NCBI RefSeq assembly: GCF_920987055.1
Contig: NZ_CAKLBX010000004.1
Coordinates: forward strand, 1 to 64,000
Length of the DNA stretch: 64,000 nt
Direction of reading: 5' to 3'
Origin: Novosphingobium sp. CECT 9465
Lineage (GTDB): Bacteria > Pseudomonadota > Alphaproteobacteria > Sphingomonadales > Sphingomonadaceae
The notes under the pieces are model-generated. The model was not told the DNA's origin. It did not search any database and saw nothing but the letters and a program-made list of their open reading frames with translations. Below, piece by piece: positions 16,741 through 25,867 of this stretch. Every line of letters starts with the position of its first letter. Position 1 is the stretch's first letter. The position numbers and the translations under genes were made by a program.

Positions 16741-17600
16741 GATGCGTAGCTGGTGCTCGCAATGCGCAGGCATTGCGGCACCGCGAGCGAGCCGGGCTTC
16801 GGTCGGACTGCGCCGGTCGATGCGTAGCGAGCGCGACACGCGCAGGCGTGGCCGCGATGCGAGCGAGACGGGCGCGGTCGATAAGCGGGTGCGATCGGCA
16901 CGAGCGAGGCGTAGCGAACCGGCGATCCGAAGGGATCGCCGTGAAGCGAGCGAGCCGTGCCGGTCAGCTCCTGCGCGATGGCATCGGCACGGTGCGATGC
17001 GCAGCGGCAGCGCAGGCGATGCGACGGCATCGCCGCGCCCGCCAGCGAGCCGTGCCGATGCGGCAAGCGACATGCCGGGTGAGACGCGCCGGTCGATGCG
17101 TAGCGAGCGCGACATGCGCAGGCGTGGCCGCGATGCGAGCGAGACGGCGTGGCCGATCAATGGGTGCGATCGGCACGGCGCGATGCGCAGCGGCAGTGCA
17201 GGCGATGCGACGGCATCGCCGCGCCCGCCAGCGAGCCGTGCTGATGCCGCAAGCGTGACGCCGGTTGAACCGCGCCGGTCGATGCGTAGCGAGCGTGACA
17301 CGCGCAGGCGTGGCCGCGATGCGAGCGAGACGGCGCGGTCGATAAGCCAACGCGATCGGCACGGCGATGCGTAGCGAACCGGCGATCCGAAGGGATCGCC
17401 GTGAAGCAAGCGAGGCGTGCCGATTGGTGTTCAACGACGATCGCCAGTCGTATCGGCCGAGGCGTAGCGCGCTGGTCATCGCATTCAGCGATGACCGCAA
17501 AGCGAGCGAGGCGATGCGACGGGTGTCGGTATCGACCCCGGCACCGGCGAGGCGTAGCTGGCAGTGGCAATGCGACGGCATTGCCCTGCCGCGAGCGAGC
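16741..17600. repeat. array of ten hairpin cassettes
   Basis: The gap 16627..17742 has no credible gene. It holds ten cassettes, each with a left element like GATGCGTAGC or GGCGTAGC, a perfect or near-perfect hairpin and a right element like GCGAGCGAGC. Stems lie at 16759..16776, 16837..16850, 16921..16940, 17015..17034, 17113..17126, 17201..17220, 17299..17312, 17381..17400, 17474..17496 and 17566..17585. Loops are GAAG, GACG, GCAG or, once, ATTCA. Stem sequences differ but stay paired (GGCGATCC, GGCGATGC, GGTCATCGC, GGCAATGC). Three of the types are duplicated at 60-bp scale. Confidence 0.85.
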
Positions 17601-17695
17601 CGTGCCGAGCGGGCAACGTGGCGTGATCGACCGATAGGTCAGTCCCACGCGGCGCGATGGGGCTCGATGCCCCGGAGCGCCGCCCAGGGCGACGT

Positions 17696-17733
17696 AAAAA
17701 AGGGGAAGGACTCCGGTTGCCCGGAGCCCTTCC
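17696..17733 (-). terminator. intrinsic terminator of the DUF2493 gene
   Basis: Read on the minus strand, GGAAGG-G-CTCCGG pairs with CCGGAG-T-CCTTCC around a 4-base loop, followed by CCCC and a run of six T. It lies 10 bp after the stop of 17743..18735 and separates it from the hairpin array. Confidence 0.85.
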
Positions 17734-17742
17734 GTGGGTGCG

Positions 17743-18735
17743 TCAGGCGCGGCGGCTGCGCTGGCTCGGCTGCACCGGTGCCTGTCCGTCCTTGCGGAAG
17801 ACGTGGAGCGGTACGCCGGCGGTACGCAACTTGCGAGCGAAGTCGATCTGGACGCCCGATCCTTCGCAGACGATCGCTTCGACGGGACGCAGCGAGGCGA
17901 TGCGGTCGTTGCGGAGGAACCCGCCCCGGTTGCCGTGGCGCTTGTCGAGGAACATGCGCACCAGCTTGACCTCGCGCGAGGCCGCCCACGACGCTGCGAT
18001 GGCGTCGGCACCCTTGTTCATGGCGGTGGTCATCAGGACCATCGACGGGATGCGACGCTTGATCTGGTCGAGGCGTTCGAAGAGCTGCTCGTGGTCGTGC
18101 CATTCCATGCCGCCCGAGAAGGCGACAATCGGGCCGCTCGGGTTGTGCTCGTCCCGACGCTTTGCCGCGCGTGCCGCCAGATAGTCGGCACCGTCGATCA
18201 TCGAGGCGGTCAGCTTGGACGACACCCTGCTGCCGCGGACGGTCGAGAAGGGCCGTCCGGTCTCGACGCGATACACGTTCCCGGCGTGGTCCCGCATGCA
18301 GCGCATCGCCTCGGCGCAATTCTCGAGGGTCTGGCAGAGCAGCTGGGTCTCTTCGAGCTCCACCGCGTAGATCTCCGAGGGGTCGTAGCTGCGCACCAGG
18401 TCGCCAAGTTTCTTGGCGGCGTCATCCTCACGGCCCTCGATGCGCTTGGCCACCATGTGGAAGCTGTTGACGAAGCCCCATGCGAGGTCGGCGGCGAACT
18501 CCTCCATGCGAGTGTCGCGGAACACGTCGAACATCGTCGCCAGCATCTGCTCGACGGCGTGTGCGGCCTGCTCCGGGTCGGGCATGTCCAGCTTCTCGGC
18601 TTCGCTGACGATGGAAAGCTTCGCCATCTCGCTCGCCTCGATGAACGCCCCCTGATAGGTCTCGGTGGTGTGCTCGTCGGCGCGGCGCTCGTTGATCGCG
18701 CGGCCCATGTCGTTGAAGTTGCTGTACTTGGTCAT
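17743..18735 (-). CDS. DUF2493 (SLOG-like) domain protein
   Basis: 330 residues from the ATG at 18735, preceded by GGAGG at 6 bases; the ATG four codons earlier lacks a site. The N-terminal 200 residues are helical (MTKYSNFNDMGRAINERRAD). The C-terminal part is a DUF2493 domain: PIVAFSGGMEWHD, then SMVLMTTAMNKGADAIAASW and KLVRMFLDKRHGN. This Rossmann-like fold is related to SLOG nucleotide-binding proteins; it is common on alphaproteobacterial plasmids, with no proven function. It ends with a clear terminator. Confidence 0.85.
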   Translation of the reverse strand: MTKYSNFNDMGRAINERRADEHTTETYQGAFIEASEMAKLSIVSEAEKLDMPDPEQAAHAVEQMLATMFDVFRDTRMEEFAADLAWGFVNSFHMVAKRIEGREDDAAKKLGDLVRSYDPSEIYAVELEETQLLCQTLENCAEAMRCMRDHAGNVYRVETGRPFSTVRGSRVSSKLTASMIDGADYLAARAAKRRDEHNPSGPIVAFSGGMEWHDHEQLFERLDQIKRRIPSMVLMTTAMNKGADAIAASWAASREVKLVRMFLDKRHGNRGGFLRNDRIASLRPVEAIVCEGSGVQIDFARKLRTAGVPLHVFRKDGQAPVQPSQRSRRA

Positions 18736-18817
18736 GATAGCCTCCATGAGTTGAAAATCTCACCTTCTCTCGGTGAGGAATCTCATCCGGCATGCGGCGG
18801 TCAGGGCGGTCAGGGAC

Positions 18818-18863
18818 GTTAACCGGGAAGCCGCGGCCCGCAGGGTCGCGGACCCCGGTTAAC
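18818..18863. repeat. 10-bp inverted repeat upstream of the DUF2493 gene
   Basis: GTTAACCGGG and CCCGGTTAAC flank a 26-base GC-rich interval that can itself fold (CCGCG/CGCGG). It lies about 85 bp upstream of the DUF2493 start and may be an operator or a 5' structure. The rest of 18736..19179 shows no convincing gene; short ORFs at 19014..19160 on both strands have low-complexity translations. Confidence 0.6.
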
Positions 18864-19790
18864 GCTCGCGCGCGGGGGAGCCGATTTTCTCGTGCCCTGG
18901 AGGCGGAGCGAAGCGGAGACGGAAGGGTGCGTGAAAATTGGGGGGACCGCGCGTCCTTGACGGCCCGCCAACCCCGCATGCCAGACTTCCTCATCACAGA
19001 GAGAGAAAATATTATGTTGTGGTGGGCACGCCGGGTCGGACCGAGCACGGGCGGCGGTGATGCGCCGGCACGGCGCAGCGCCGCAAAGGCAGCGCCAGTG
19101 AGCCCGGGAGGGCGAGCCAGCTGCCGCCGCCCGCGCGCAGGACGCCCGGCGCCGGCATAGGGATCGTCACCCGCAGGGCGTGCGCCGTTGTGGCGCGGAG
19201 AAGAAAGGAGTGTTCGAATGAACTGAGCTTATTGGCATAGCTCATGCCTGACCGACTTACCGGTGCCGGTGATGAACCGGCTGAGATTCCGAAAGGGAAA
19301 CGGGACCATAGCATGTCGGGGTATGGATCGAAGCCGGGCGCCGCAGCCCGGCGGTTGACCAGCAGGCAAGGTGCGCATGGTGAAGACTGGATTGTCTGAA
19401 TCCCAGTTTCCAACGACCATCAGGTGGGTGACGGTGAACGCGGCTGACACACCGTCCCGAGCGGAGCGAGGAGCACGGCCCTGCGAATCGCTGCCAGTCC
19501 GCACGGCGTGGCCCCGGTAAGGGGATCAAGGAAACGAACGGGGCACCTAAACGCGCCGCGACTCCTCGCCCGCGCAACTGCGGGATCGCCTAAACAGGAC
19601 GGCTTGTCCGGACCTGCATGGCGACGGAGCCGTCATAGTAGTCGAACGCCCGGCGTAATGGCCGGGACAGCCGCCGAGAGGCGGACGGAACAGTGGTATA
19701 AGCGGGAGCGATCCTCGTCGAAATCCGCTGCTTCCGGGTGAAGGACGGCAGTTCTGTGTAACTTGATGGATCAACGGAAAGGGACTGCTG

Positions 19791-21656
19791 ATGCAGACCG
19801 CTACTATCCTGAGACGGATCGAGAAGCTTCCGGCCCTGTCGCGGGCGGGCAAGCGGATCAATGGTCTCCACCGCCTCATGCGGTCCCGCTGCTTGTATGA
19901 GCGGGCTTATGACAGGGTGTCCCGGAATCGGGGTGCCATGACGCCGGGAGTAGACGGCCAGACCTTCGACGGCATGACGCTGGCGAGGCTGGATCGTCTG
20001 GTCCAAAGCGTGACGGAAAGCCGTTACCGCCCTCGTCCGGTGCGGCGGGTCTATATCCCCAAGGGCAATGGTAAAATGCGCCCATTGGGCATCCCAACGG
20101 CGGATGATCGCATCGTTCAGGAGGCGGCGAGAATGATCCTCGCGGCAATCTATGAGCCTGTGTTCTCGCAACACAGTCATGGGTTCCGCGCGGGTCGCTC
20201 CTGCCACACGGCTCTCGAAGAGATCCGCAACACCTGGACGGGCGTGAAATGGCTGATCGAAGTGGATGTTCGCGGGTTCTTCGACAACATCGACCATGAC
20301 ATCCTGCTCGGCCTCTTGGCTCGCAGGATCGATGATCCTCTGTTCATCGATCTGATCGGGACAATGCTCAAGGCAGGGTGCGTGGACGACTGGAAGTTCG
20401 AGCGGACCTACAGCGGCACGCCACAGGGCGGGGTCATCTCGCCCCTGCTCGCCAACATCTATCTTCATGAACTCGATCTGTTCATGGAGGAGATGCGGGC
20501 GGGCTTCGACAAGGGCGTCAAACGGCGGGCCAACCCCGCTTATGTTGCTCACTCCCGCCAGATCGCCGTACTCCGCAAGGAGATCGATGCAATCCGCGCC
20601 GATGGTGCGGACAGGTCTGAGGTGCGCGTCCGGTTGGCGCGGATCGAAGCCGTCAAGCAGGATCGACATAAATTATCGTCCGTCGATCCTATGGACCCTG
20701 ACTTCCGCCGCCTGCGCTATTGCCGCTACGCCGACGACTTCCTTGTCGGTGTGATCGGCAGCAAGGCGGATGCCGTCCGGATCATGGCCGATATACAGCG
20801 CTTCCTTGCTGATCGGCTTAATCTGGCGGTGTCACCGGAAAAGACCGGGGTTCGCGATGCGTCGAAGGGATCGCCGTTCCTCGGCTTCCATGTATGCGCC
20901 TTCACGTTGCGCTCTGCCGGAACAATGGCGGGGCGTCCGAAGGTCGGCGGTGGGACGCGACGCGTCCTTCGTCGGCCAACGCGGGGGAATATCAAGCTGT
21001 GGGTGCCACGGGAGCGGGTCTATGCGTTCTGCAGGCGCAAGAAGCTTGGCAACCTCGACATGAGGAACGGCCGGGTGCGTCCGCAACTCATGGAATCCAG
21101 TGTGGCGGAGATCATCGTCGCCTATAACTCGGAGTTCCGCGGCTTCGCGAGTTACTATGCGATCGCCGATGGCGTGAAAGCGTCGCTCGACAAGCTCGAA
21201 CTGGTGGTTCTCAGGAGCCTCTTGGCGACTGTGGCCTGCCGGCGAGGCTCGACGAGACGGCAGGCCGAGGATTATCTGAAAATGGGGACGGATCATGGCG
21301 TGACAACCGTGGTCCGTGGCGCGTCGCGCGTCCATAAGGTATGGAAACTGAAGCATCTGGTCGTGAAGGCGTGGGACAATCCCATCGTCGATACCATCAC
21401 GGTCGGCTCGCGCATCGCGCAGAGTCCGAACGATCTGGTCACCCGCCTCAATGCCGAGGAATGCGAAGCATGTGGCGGGACCGCTGGTCCGTTCGAGATG
21501 CATCATCCCCATCGCCTCAAAGACAAACGGCGTGACCAACTAACGCCGTGGGTGCGATCGGCGCGACGGCGCAGGACCATCGTCCTGTGTCGGAAATGCC
21601 ATGTCGCTCATCATGGCGGCCGGATGCCGAGCGGAATGGAGAGCCGTGTGCATTGA
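19791..21656 (+). CDS. ltrA: group II intron reverse transcriptase/maturase with HNH endonuclease
   Basis: 621 residues. Reverse transcriptase blocks are clear: [61 protein letters not shown] and the catalytic YADD near residue 310. A maturase X domain follows, and the C-terminus is an HNH endonuclease with [14 protein letters not shown] and [11 protein letters not shown]. All catalytic motifs are intact, so the intron may still splice and move. The stop codon lies inside domain V, so the C-terminal codons double as ribozyme core. Confidence 0.93.
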   Translation: MQTATILRRIEKLPALSRAGKRINGLHRLMRSRCLYERAYDRVSRNRGAMTPGVDGQTFDGMTLARLDRLVQSVTESRYRPRPVRRVYIPKGNGKMRPLGIPTADDRIVQEAARMILAAIYEPVFSQHSHGFRAGRSCHTALEEIRNTWTGVKWLIEVDVRGFFDNIDHDILLGLLARRIDDPLFIDLIGTMLKAGCVDDWKFERTYSGTPQGGVISPLLANIYLHELDLFMEEMRAGFDKGVKRRANPAYVAHSRQIAVLRKEIDAIRADGADRSEVRVRLARIEAVKQDRHKLSSVDPMDPDFRRLRYCRYADDFLVGVIGSKADAVRIMADIQRFLADRLNLAVSPEKTGVRDASKGSPFLGFHVCAFTLRSAGTMAGRPKVGGGTRRVLRRPTRGNIKLWVPRERVYAFCRRKKLGNLDMRNGRVRPQLMESSVAEIIVAYNSEFRGFASYYAIADGVKASLDKLELVVLRSLLATVACRRGSTRRQAEDYLKMGTDHGVTTVVRGASRVHKVWKLKHLVVKAWDNPIVDTITVGSRIAQSPNDLVTRLNAEECEACGGTAGPFEMHHPHRLKDKRRDQLTPWVRSARRRRTIVLCRKCHVAHHGGRMPSGMESRVH

Positions 21657-21674
21657 AAGGTGCAAGCACGGTTC
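21641..21674 (+). ncRNA. group II intron domain V
   Basis: The 34-nt hairpin GAGCCGTGTGC ... GAAA ... GCACGGTTC has the size, tetraloop-like GAAA and paired arms of the ribozyme catalytic domain. It overlaps the last codons of the maturase. Confidence 0.88.
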
Positions 21675-21854
21675 GGGGGGAGGCGCTGGGGCGTCCTCGA
21701 AAGAGGCGTCTCGCGTCTACCCTACGGAGACCCCGCCAGGGGGCTCCGTGAGGCCCGCCAGGGCCGAATAGAGCCCGGTCCCGCCCACAAGGCGGGACGC
21801 CCCGCCCTGCCCCTCTACGGCCGTCCCACAGCCAGCACAGCAGGATCAGCAGGA

Positions 21855-22328
21855 TCAGTCCCATTCATACTCGCCACCGTCATCCCCGGCATCGTAATCC
21901 GGCATCTCCTGGATTCCCGGGTCGTCTGGATCGCGGTTGGCATCGGGGTCCTCGCCGTGCGGGTCGGTCTGGATATCCGGTTCGGTTGCGAACCGGATAT
22001 CTTCACCGATCCGGTCAGCAATGTCCGGCTCGACCGCGCTGTCATCGTCTAGCCAGCAGGAACGCGGACACTGGAGCAGCTGGTGACCACGATGGACGAA
22101 GGGCTGGCCGTTCATCAGGATGGGTCGCTCGGCGAGACGCCGGCAGGGTTCATTGCGACGGTTGCGGAAGCCGCACGGCACCGCCAGCGGGGCGAGCGCG
22201 ACGGCATTGCCGTCGTGGTCGCCGCCGGCGGGTGCCGGCTCGTCGACCCGAGCGACCGGGTCCGGTGCCGTAGGTATCGGCTCGGGCGCGAACGGGTCGC
22301 CGTCGAACATGTCGCGCTGGACGGTCAT
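21855..22328 (-). CDS. hypothetical acidic protein downstream of ssb
   Basis: 157 residues starting MTVQRDMFDGDPFAPEP. The middle contains CGFRNRRNEPC and LLQCPRSCWL, which could bind a metal; the C-terminal 50 residues are very acidic (PDYDAGDDGGEYEWD). It is probably cotranscribed with ssb, 137 bp upstream. A much longer frame to 23033 reads antisense-like arginine-rich sequence over ssb and is not real. A 13-bp perfect inverted repeat (GATATCCGGTTCG, 21972..22001) lies inside the coding region. Confidence 0.6.
   Translation of the reverse strand: MTVQRDMFDGDPFAPEPIPTAPDPVARVDEPAPAGGDHDGNAVALAPLAVPCGFRNRRNEPCRRLAERPILMNGQPFVHRGHQLLQCPRSCWLDDDSAVEPDIADRIGEDIRFATEPDIQTDPHGEDPDANRDPDDPGIQEMPDYDAGDDGGEYEWD
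21972..22001. repeat. 13-bp inverted repeat inside a coding region
   Basis: GATATCCGGTTCG is followed after GTTG by CGAACCGGATATC. It encodes part of the acidic tail (the repeated ATEPDI/DIRFATEPDI segment). It may be chance from repeated codons or a protein-binding site. Confidence 0.6.
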
Positions 22329-22465
22329 GGTGCCGGACCTTTCAGGTGAGCGCGCGCGGGCGCAAGGCCGCGGTGCGAAGCAACGTGGCCGAAGCGTCCG
22401 AGCTGGCGATGAAGAAGCATGCGCGAAGGGCGACGCCCGCAGGCGCCGCCCGGTTCGCTGGCCGG

Positions 22466-22804
22466 TCAGTAGAACTCGGCGCGATCGGCGATGATCTCGC
22501 AGCCGTAGCGGTCGTTGCCGTCGCTGTCCTGCCAGCGGGTGTAGTGCAGGCGTCCCTCGATGGCGATGAGGTCGCCCTTCTTGCGGTTGCCGGCGATCGC
22601 CTTGGCGAGGCCGTTGAAGCAGGTGACCTTGTGGTATTCGGTCTCCTTGACGGTGAAGCCGTCGTCGCCTTTGTAGGTGTGGCCGTCCTTGTTGAGCTTC
22701 GGGCGATCGGTCGCCACGAAGATGGTCGCGACGCTGGTGGCGCGATTGACTTCGCGCAGTTCGGGGGTGCGGGTCAGGCGGCCGACGAGGTTCACGTTGT
22801 TCAT
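22466..22804 (-). CDS. ssb: single-stranded DNA-binding protein
   Basis: 112 residues forming one OB fold: NNVNLVGRLTRTPELREV, ATIFVATDRP, YHKVTCFNGLAKAIAGNRKK and LIAIEGRLHYTRWQD. The acidic C-terminal tip that recruits replication proteins in chromosomal SSB is absent, as in several plasmid SSBs. It would protect single strands during transfer and replication. The ribosome site AGGAGG lies 6 bases before the ATG. A decayed inverted copy lies at 23084..23425. Confidence 0.92.
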   Translation of the reverse strand: MNNVNLVGRLTRTPELREVNRATSVATIFVATDRPKLNKDGHTYKGDDGFTVKETEYHKVTCFNGLAKAIAGNRKKGDLIAIEGRLHYTRWQDSDGNDRYGCEIIADRAEFY

Positions 22805-23083
22805 GGCATTGCCTCCTTGGGTTGGTCGGCGGTCCGTCCGCCGGTGTCACCTGAAGGGCGTCGCGGTTCGGGGCGTCGCACCGGAGGGCGAGCTGGGCCG
22901 GCGCGCAGGCGGCGGGCCTGGTCGACCGGAGGGGAACCCCTTTTGCAGGGGTGGTGCGGGCAGCCGCGCGAAGCGCGGCAACACGGCCCTGCCAAAGGGG
23001 TTGCGAGGCCCCGGGGCGCGGCGCAGGTGACACGAAACGGCGGATGGGCCGTCGATCAGCCCAAGGTTCCCGCAGGCATTGCC

Positions 23084-23425
23084 ATGGACAAACCTCGTGA
23101 ACCGCTCATGTCGGTCGCCTGACCCGTACCCCCGAACGACCCGGCGCGAAGGCAGGCGTGCCGCCAGCGTCGCTCGCTGACCGACGTGGTGCCGCTCCGA
23201 AGCTCGACAAGGACGGCCGCGCCCGGGCGACGACGCACCGGCAAGGAGACCGGATGCCGCAAGGTCGCCCGACGGCCGACCCTCGCCAGGGCGATCGCCG
23301 GCAACCGCATCGGACCTGGGCGTCCTCATCGCCATAGGGGGCAAACGCCTGCCGATACCCGCTGGCAGAACAGCGACGGCTTTACGCGCCGCCCGGCTGC
23401 GGGATCATCGCCGATCGTGATGATC
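23084..23425 (+). pseudogene. ssb: decayed second ssb copy
   Basis: Plus-strand sequence begins ATGGACAAACCTCGTGAACC, similar to the intact ssb start, and continues through GTCGCCTGACCCGTACCCCC. Later, in shifted frames, come PKLDKDGRA, KETGCRKV and LARAIAGNR, matching the intact PKLNKDGH, KETEYHKV and LAKAIAGNR, then GSSPI where the intact copy has CEIIADR. Several frameshifts and deletions exclude a functional protein. It is an inverted paralogue of 22466..22804. Confidence 0.8.
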
Positions 23426-23494
23426 TTTCCACTCGGCCAGCGAACCGGGCTGTGTCTGCGGGCGCCGCCCTTCGGGTTGGCGAGGATCGATCGC

Positions 23495-23962
23495 CTACTC
23501 GGTTCGCCGGGTGGGGGTGATCCGATGCTCGACGATCAGCGCCGCGACACGTTGTACGATGCGGCTCGGCACCTCGGCGATGATGGTGCTACCGTCGTTA
23601 CCGGCGCGAACGTCGGGTCCGACCCATGCGAAATCGTTCACGTCGTCCCACACGATGCGTGATCGGTCATCGAGGCCGAAGGCCTCAATGAATCGCGGCG
23701 GCAGAGGGATGGATGCAGCCGGTGAATAATCGCGCGTCGTCAGTGGCACCATCAGGACACGGAGCCTTCCGGCTGAGCGATAGCTGCCAACCACCATGCA
23801 GGGGCGGAGTTTCGAGCCGTCCTCGTCGCCCCGGTTATGTTCATGCCGCCAGAGGTAGAAATACCAGATCAGGTCACCGGCTTGCGGTTCAATCGACGTA
23901 CTGATCGTTCTGGACGGACCCGGCGCTGGGCGTCGCGGTCCTGATGGCGTGGATGGCTTCAT
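23495..23962 (-). CDS. PemK/MazF-like toxin
   Basis: 155 residues. EPQAGDLIWYFYLWR, then KLRPCMVVGSY and VLMVPLTTRDY have the layout of PemK-type endoribonucleases (beta-barrel with GD near the start, RPC/VV, and PLT). It overlaps the antitoxin end by 74 bp, so the first 25 codons or so from the ATG at 23962 lie inside the antitoxin gene; a non-standard start nearer the antitoxin stop is possible. The family call is inferred from motif order only. Confidence 0.65.
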   Translation of the reverse strand: MKPSTPSGPRRPAPGPSRTISTSIEPQAGDLIWYFYLWRHEHNRGDEDGSKLRPCMVVGSYRSAGRLRVLMVPLTTRDYSPAASIPLPPRFIEAFGLDDRSRIVWDDVNDFAWVGPDVRAGNDGSTIIAEVPSRIVQRVAALIVEHRITPTRRTE

Positions 23963-24155
23963 CGCTCAACTCCTGCGGCGAGAGCGCGAGGTGATCGAGG
24001 CGGGACAAGCGTTCGAACTCGGAGGCGGGTAGCATGACCACGCGGGCAGCGCCGTTGCGCTCGATTGCGATCGGATGCGTCATCGCCTCGTCGTAATAGA
24101 AGCCGAACCGCTTCGACACGTCGGTCGATCTGGCCTTTTCGATTGTAGGGGTCAT
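23889..24155 (-). CDS. Phd/YefM-like antitoxin
   Basis: 88 residues from the ATG at 24155, chosen for GAGGG upstream. Segments SKRFGFYYDEAMTHPIAIER and ARVVMLPASEFERLSRLDH are typical of Phd/YefM antitoxins, where the N-terminus binds the operator and the C-terminus covers the toxin. It directly precedes the toxin gene and has inverted repeats upstream. Confidence 0.75.
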   Translation of the reverse strand: MTPTIEKARSTDVSKRFGFYYDEAMTHPIAIERNGAARVVMLPASEFERLSRLDHLALSPQELSDEAIHAIRTATPSAGSVQNDQYVD

Positions 24156-24244
24156 GGTTTCCCTCATCTTTCGTTACGCGGCCGGGGATCGATTAAGCCC
24201 TGCGTCCCTCCAGGATGGGACCCTCATCTGGTCCTGCCAATGTT

Positions 24245-24298
24245 GTAACGGCCATCTTTCTGTTACATGGGAATCCGTATCTTCCGTAAAACGGAAGA
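24245..24298. promoter_or_regulatory. inverted repeats upstream of the toxin-antitoxin pair
   Basis: GTAAC/GTTAC (24245..24266) and the palindrome TCTTCCGT-aaa-ACGGAAGA (24280..24298) lie 90-145 bp before the antitoxin start, suitable for autoregulation by an antitoxin-toxin complex. They could also serve the 3' end of the DUF736 gene. Confidence 0.5.
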
Positions 24299-24423
24299 CA
24301 ATCCGTACACCACGGACCGCGCGGCTGCAACAGGCACTAACGGCAACAGGGACCGCTTCGGCGATGAAGCGATCCCCGTCGAGGTGGCGATACGGGCGAC
24401 GCGTCAGCGCCGCCCGATGCCGG

Positions 24424-24900
24424 TCAGACCCTCTCGTCGACCGGCGCGGTGCTGGCACCCAGCCCGTCTCCGGTGTCATCGCCTGCGCCCGAGGTCGCCA
24501 CGTCACGGCCATCGGCGGTGAAAGGCAGCGCGGGTTCGCCATCGTCCGCCTTGACCCCGAGCGCGGCACCGACGTCGCGGCGCTTCTGGGCGCGCTGCCA
24601 CACGACGTTGTACGAGCCGTCGTCCTGGCGGAAGGCCGAGACCTGGAGCGGCGCGGCGAGCGACGGATCGTCGATGCGGCCGTTGAGGAACGCCTCGCCG
24701 GTGTTGTTGGAGGTGAGTTCAAAGAACGCGCCGACCTGCACCCACGTCCGGCCCGGGGTGAGCGCATGGATCTCGTAGCGCGGGGCGCGCGGATTGGACG
24801 ACTGGACCGGCTTCAGCGCGATCGTCATCGCGACCGCGAGGGTGGAAATGCGGCCCATGAAGATGCCCGCGTCGTTCTGCTTGATCTGACCGATGTTCAT
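24424..24900 (-). CDS. DUF736 domain protein, copy 1
   Basis: 158 residues. MNIGQIKQNDAGIFMGRIST opens a conserved domain of about 110 residues that includes YEIHALTPGRTWVQVGAFFE and FRQDDGSYNVVWQRA; this is the DUF736 family, found almost only on alphaproteobacterial plasmids and islands. The tail is acidic and variable. It is nearly identical to the product of 25868..26389 over the first 115 residues. A purine-tract leader and a GGCC-rich hairpin precede it. Function is unknown; DUF736 genes accompany conjugation and replication genes. Confidence 0.88.
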   Translation of the reverse strand: MNIGQIKQNDAGIFMGRISTLAVAMTIALKPVQSSNPRAPRYEIHALTPGRTWVQVGAFFELTSNNTGEAFLNGRIDDPSLAAPLQVSAFRQDDGSYNVVWQRAQKRRDVGAALGVKADDGEPALPFTADGRDVATSGAGDDTGDGLGASTAPVDERV

Positions 24901-25043
24901 GACGTGTCTCCTGATGTCGTGCTGGACCCCATGTCCTCGACACCGATCTTCAATCCTCCTCCCCTCCCCGGCCCTTCGGCCGGGCAGGGCGCGATGAGCG
25001 CCCCTCACCGACCGCGTTCTTCACGCGGACGGTGGTGCGTGCG
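24545..25043. repeat. direct repeat, copy 1 (DUF736 gene and leader)
   Basis: About 500 bp, covering the conserved part of DUF736 and about 140 bp of leader, recur almost unchanged at about 26034..26534 in the same orientation. Boundaries are approximate. Confidence 0.85.
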
Positions 25044-25087
25044 GGACGCGGATCGGGCTAGGTCAGGAGGATGTGCCGATGGCGCTG

Positions 25088-25546
25088 TTAGCTATCGGTC
25101 TCAGGCTTTCCCGGGACGATGGAGAGCGCAGGCGGTTTGAAGCCACCCAACCGGAAGTGCTCACCGATCGCGGCGAGGTCACCTAGAGCATTGTATTCCT
25201 GAAGCGTCAGCACGACGCTTTCGTTGTCGTCGGCCGAGAATATCGCGCGCGGACCATGACCTGGCCAGACCCGAACCTCGGGCGAGAACGACCCGGGCGA
25301 GCCTCCCGACCACGTCCTGAACGGAAGGTCGTTGGTGCAGCAGAAGTCCTCGATATCCTCGATATTGCCGTTCTGGACCTCGTGAGCATGGAGGCGCAGG
25401 GGTTCGCCGGATGTAACGGATTCAAGCGGTTCTCCCCCCCATTCGGTCGAGAGGCCGTAGAAATCGGCGAGTTTGTACAGTTCGGGCAGTCGATCGGCGG
25501 GAAGTTTCCCCCCGATCGTAATGGAGACGGAGACGCGGTCGGCCAT
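25088..25546 (-). CDS. hypothetical protein between the DUF736 copies
   Basis: 152 residues from the ATG at 25546 (GAGG upstream). It starts MADRVSVSITIGGKLPADRL and contains CCTNDLPFRTWSGGSPGSFS. The composition is that of an antirestriction- or nuclease-inhibitor-sized soluble protein, but no domain is recognised. It lies between two direct repeats and has its own purine-tract leader near 25626. Confidence 0.6.
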   Translation of the reverse strand: MADRVSVSITIGGKLPADRLPELYKLADFYGLSTEWGGEPLESVTSGEPLRLHAHEVQNGNIEDIEDFCCTNDLPFRTWSGGSPGSFSPEVRVWPGHGPRAIFSADDNESVVLTLQEYNALGDLAAIGEHFRLGGFKPPALSIVPGKPETDS

Positions 25547-25867
25547 GTCGGGACCTCGTGATGAAGTGGACGTGCCGGTCCCGCGAGCGGTGTCATCACC
25601 ATTCGCCCGGCTATCCATTCATCACCCCCTTCCCTTGAGCGTGGCCCAGGTTCGAACTGCGATATCCTGTGCTTATACGGCGATAAAGCGAAGGAATAGC
25701 TAAATTATCGATCCGATACGGTGTTGAATCGGGACTGGAGCCCATGAAGCAAAAAAAGGGCGACGCCGTGTGCCGGCGTTGCCCCGAGTTTCGGCGTGCG
25801 GGAGCGAAAGGGGGCGCGCCCGTGCGCCATGCGGTGCCGTGAGGGAGTGCACGGCACCGGGGGTGGA

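Larger units (their letters stand above)
19180..21725 (+). mobile_element. group II intron with internal maturase gene
   Basis: The 5' end fits GTGCG at 19180, a standard group II start; 600 bases of structured RNA without a credible gene follow (domains I-III), then the reverse transcriptase ORF, then a 34-nt domain V (21641..21674) and a domain VI-like stem ending near CTACCCTAC at 21717..21725. The ends are placed by consensus and may be off by several bases. The insertion is between two non-coding flanks, so no gene is visibly interrupted. Confidence 0.8.
22410..23485. repeat. inverted duplication of the ssb locus
   Basis: The left arm (about 22410..22950, minus strand) and right arm (about 22987..23485, plus strand) are related through leader, ssb and 3' flank. 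Shared words include CCCTGCAAAAGGGGTT/CCCTGCCAAAGGGGTT, CAGGTGACAC, AACCCAAGG/AGCCCAAGG and CGGCCAGCGAACCGGGC. The centre near 22968 contains GCGCGaaGCGC-like symmetry. Only the left copy is open. Confidence 0.75.

Noticed and set aside
16699..17409. Long ORFs with repeated SRPRLRVSRSLRIDRR-type peptides
   Set aside because: They are translations of the hairpin array; peptides repeat only because the DNA does, no ribosome site is present and similar ORFs exist on both strands.
16741..17600. CRISPR array
   Set aside because: Units have variable paired stems and constant flanks, not constant repeats with unique spacers of equal length, and no cas gene is near.
19014..19160. Possible gene interrupted by the group II intron
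   Set aside because: Short ORFs on both strands have low-complexity products and do not continue after 21725.
22329..23033. N-terminal extension of the gene at 21855
   Set aside because: It crosses ssb and the inverted repeat in another frame with an arginine-rich, low-complexity product; the ATG at 22328 is sufficient.
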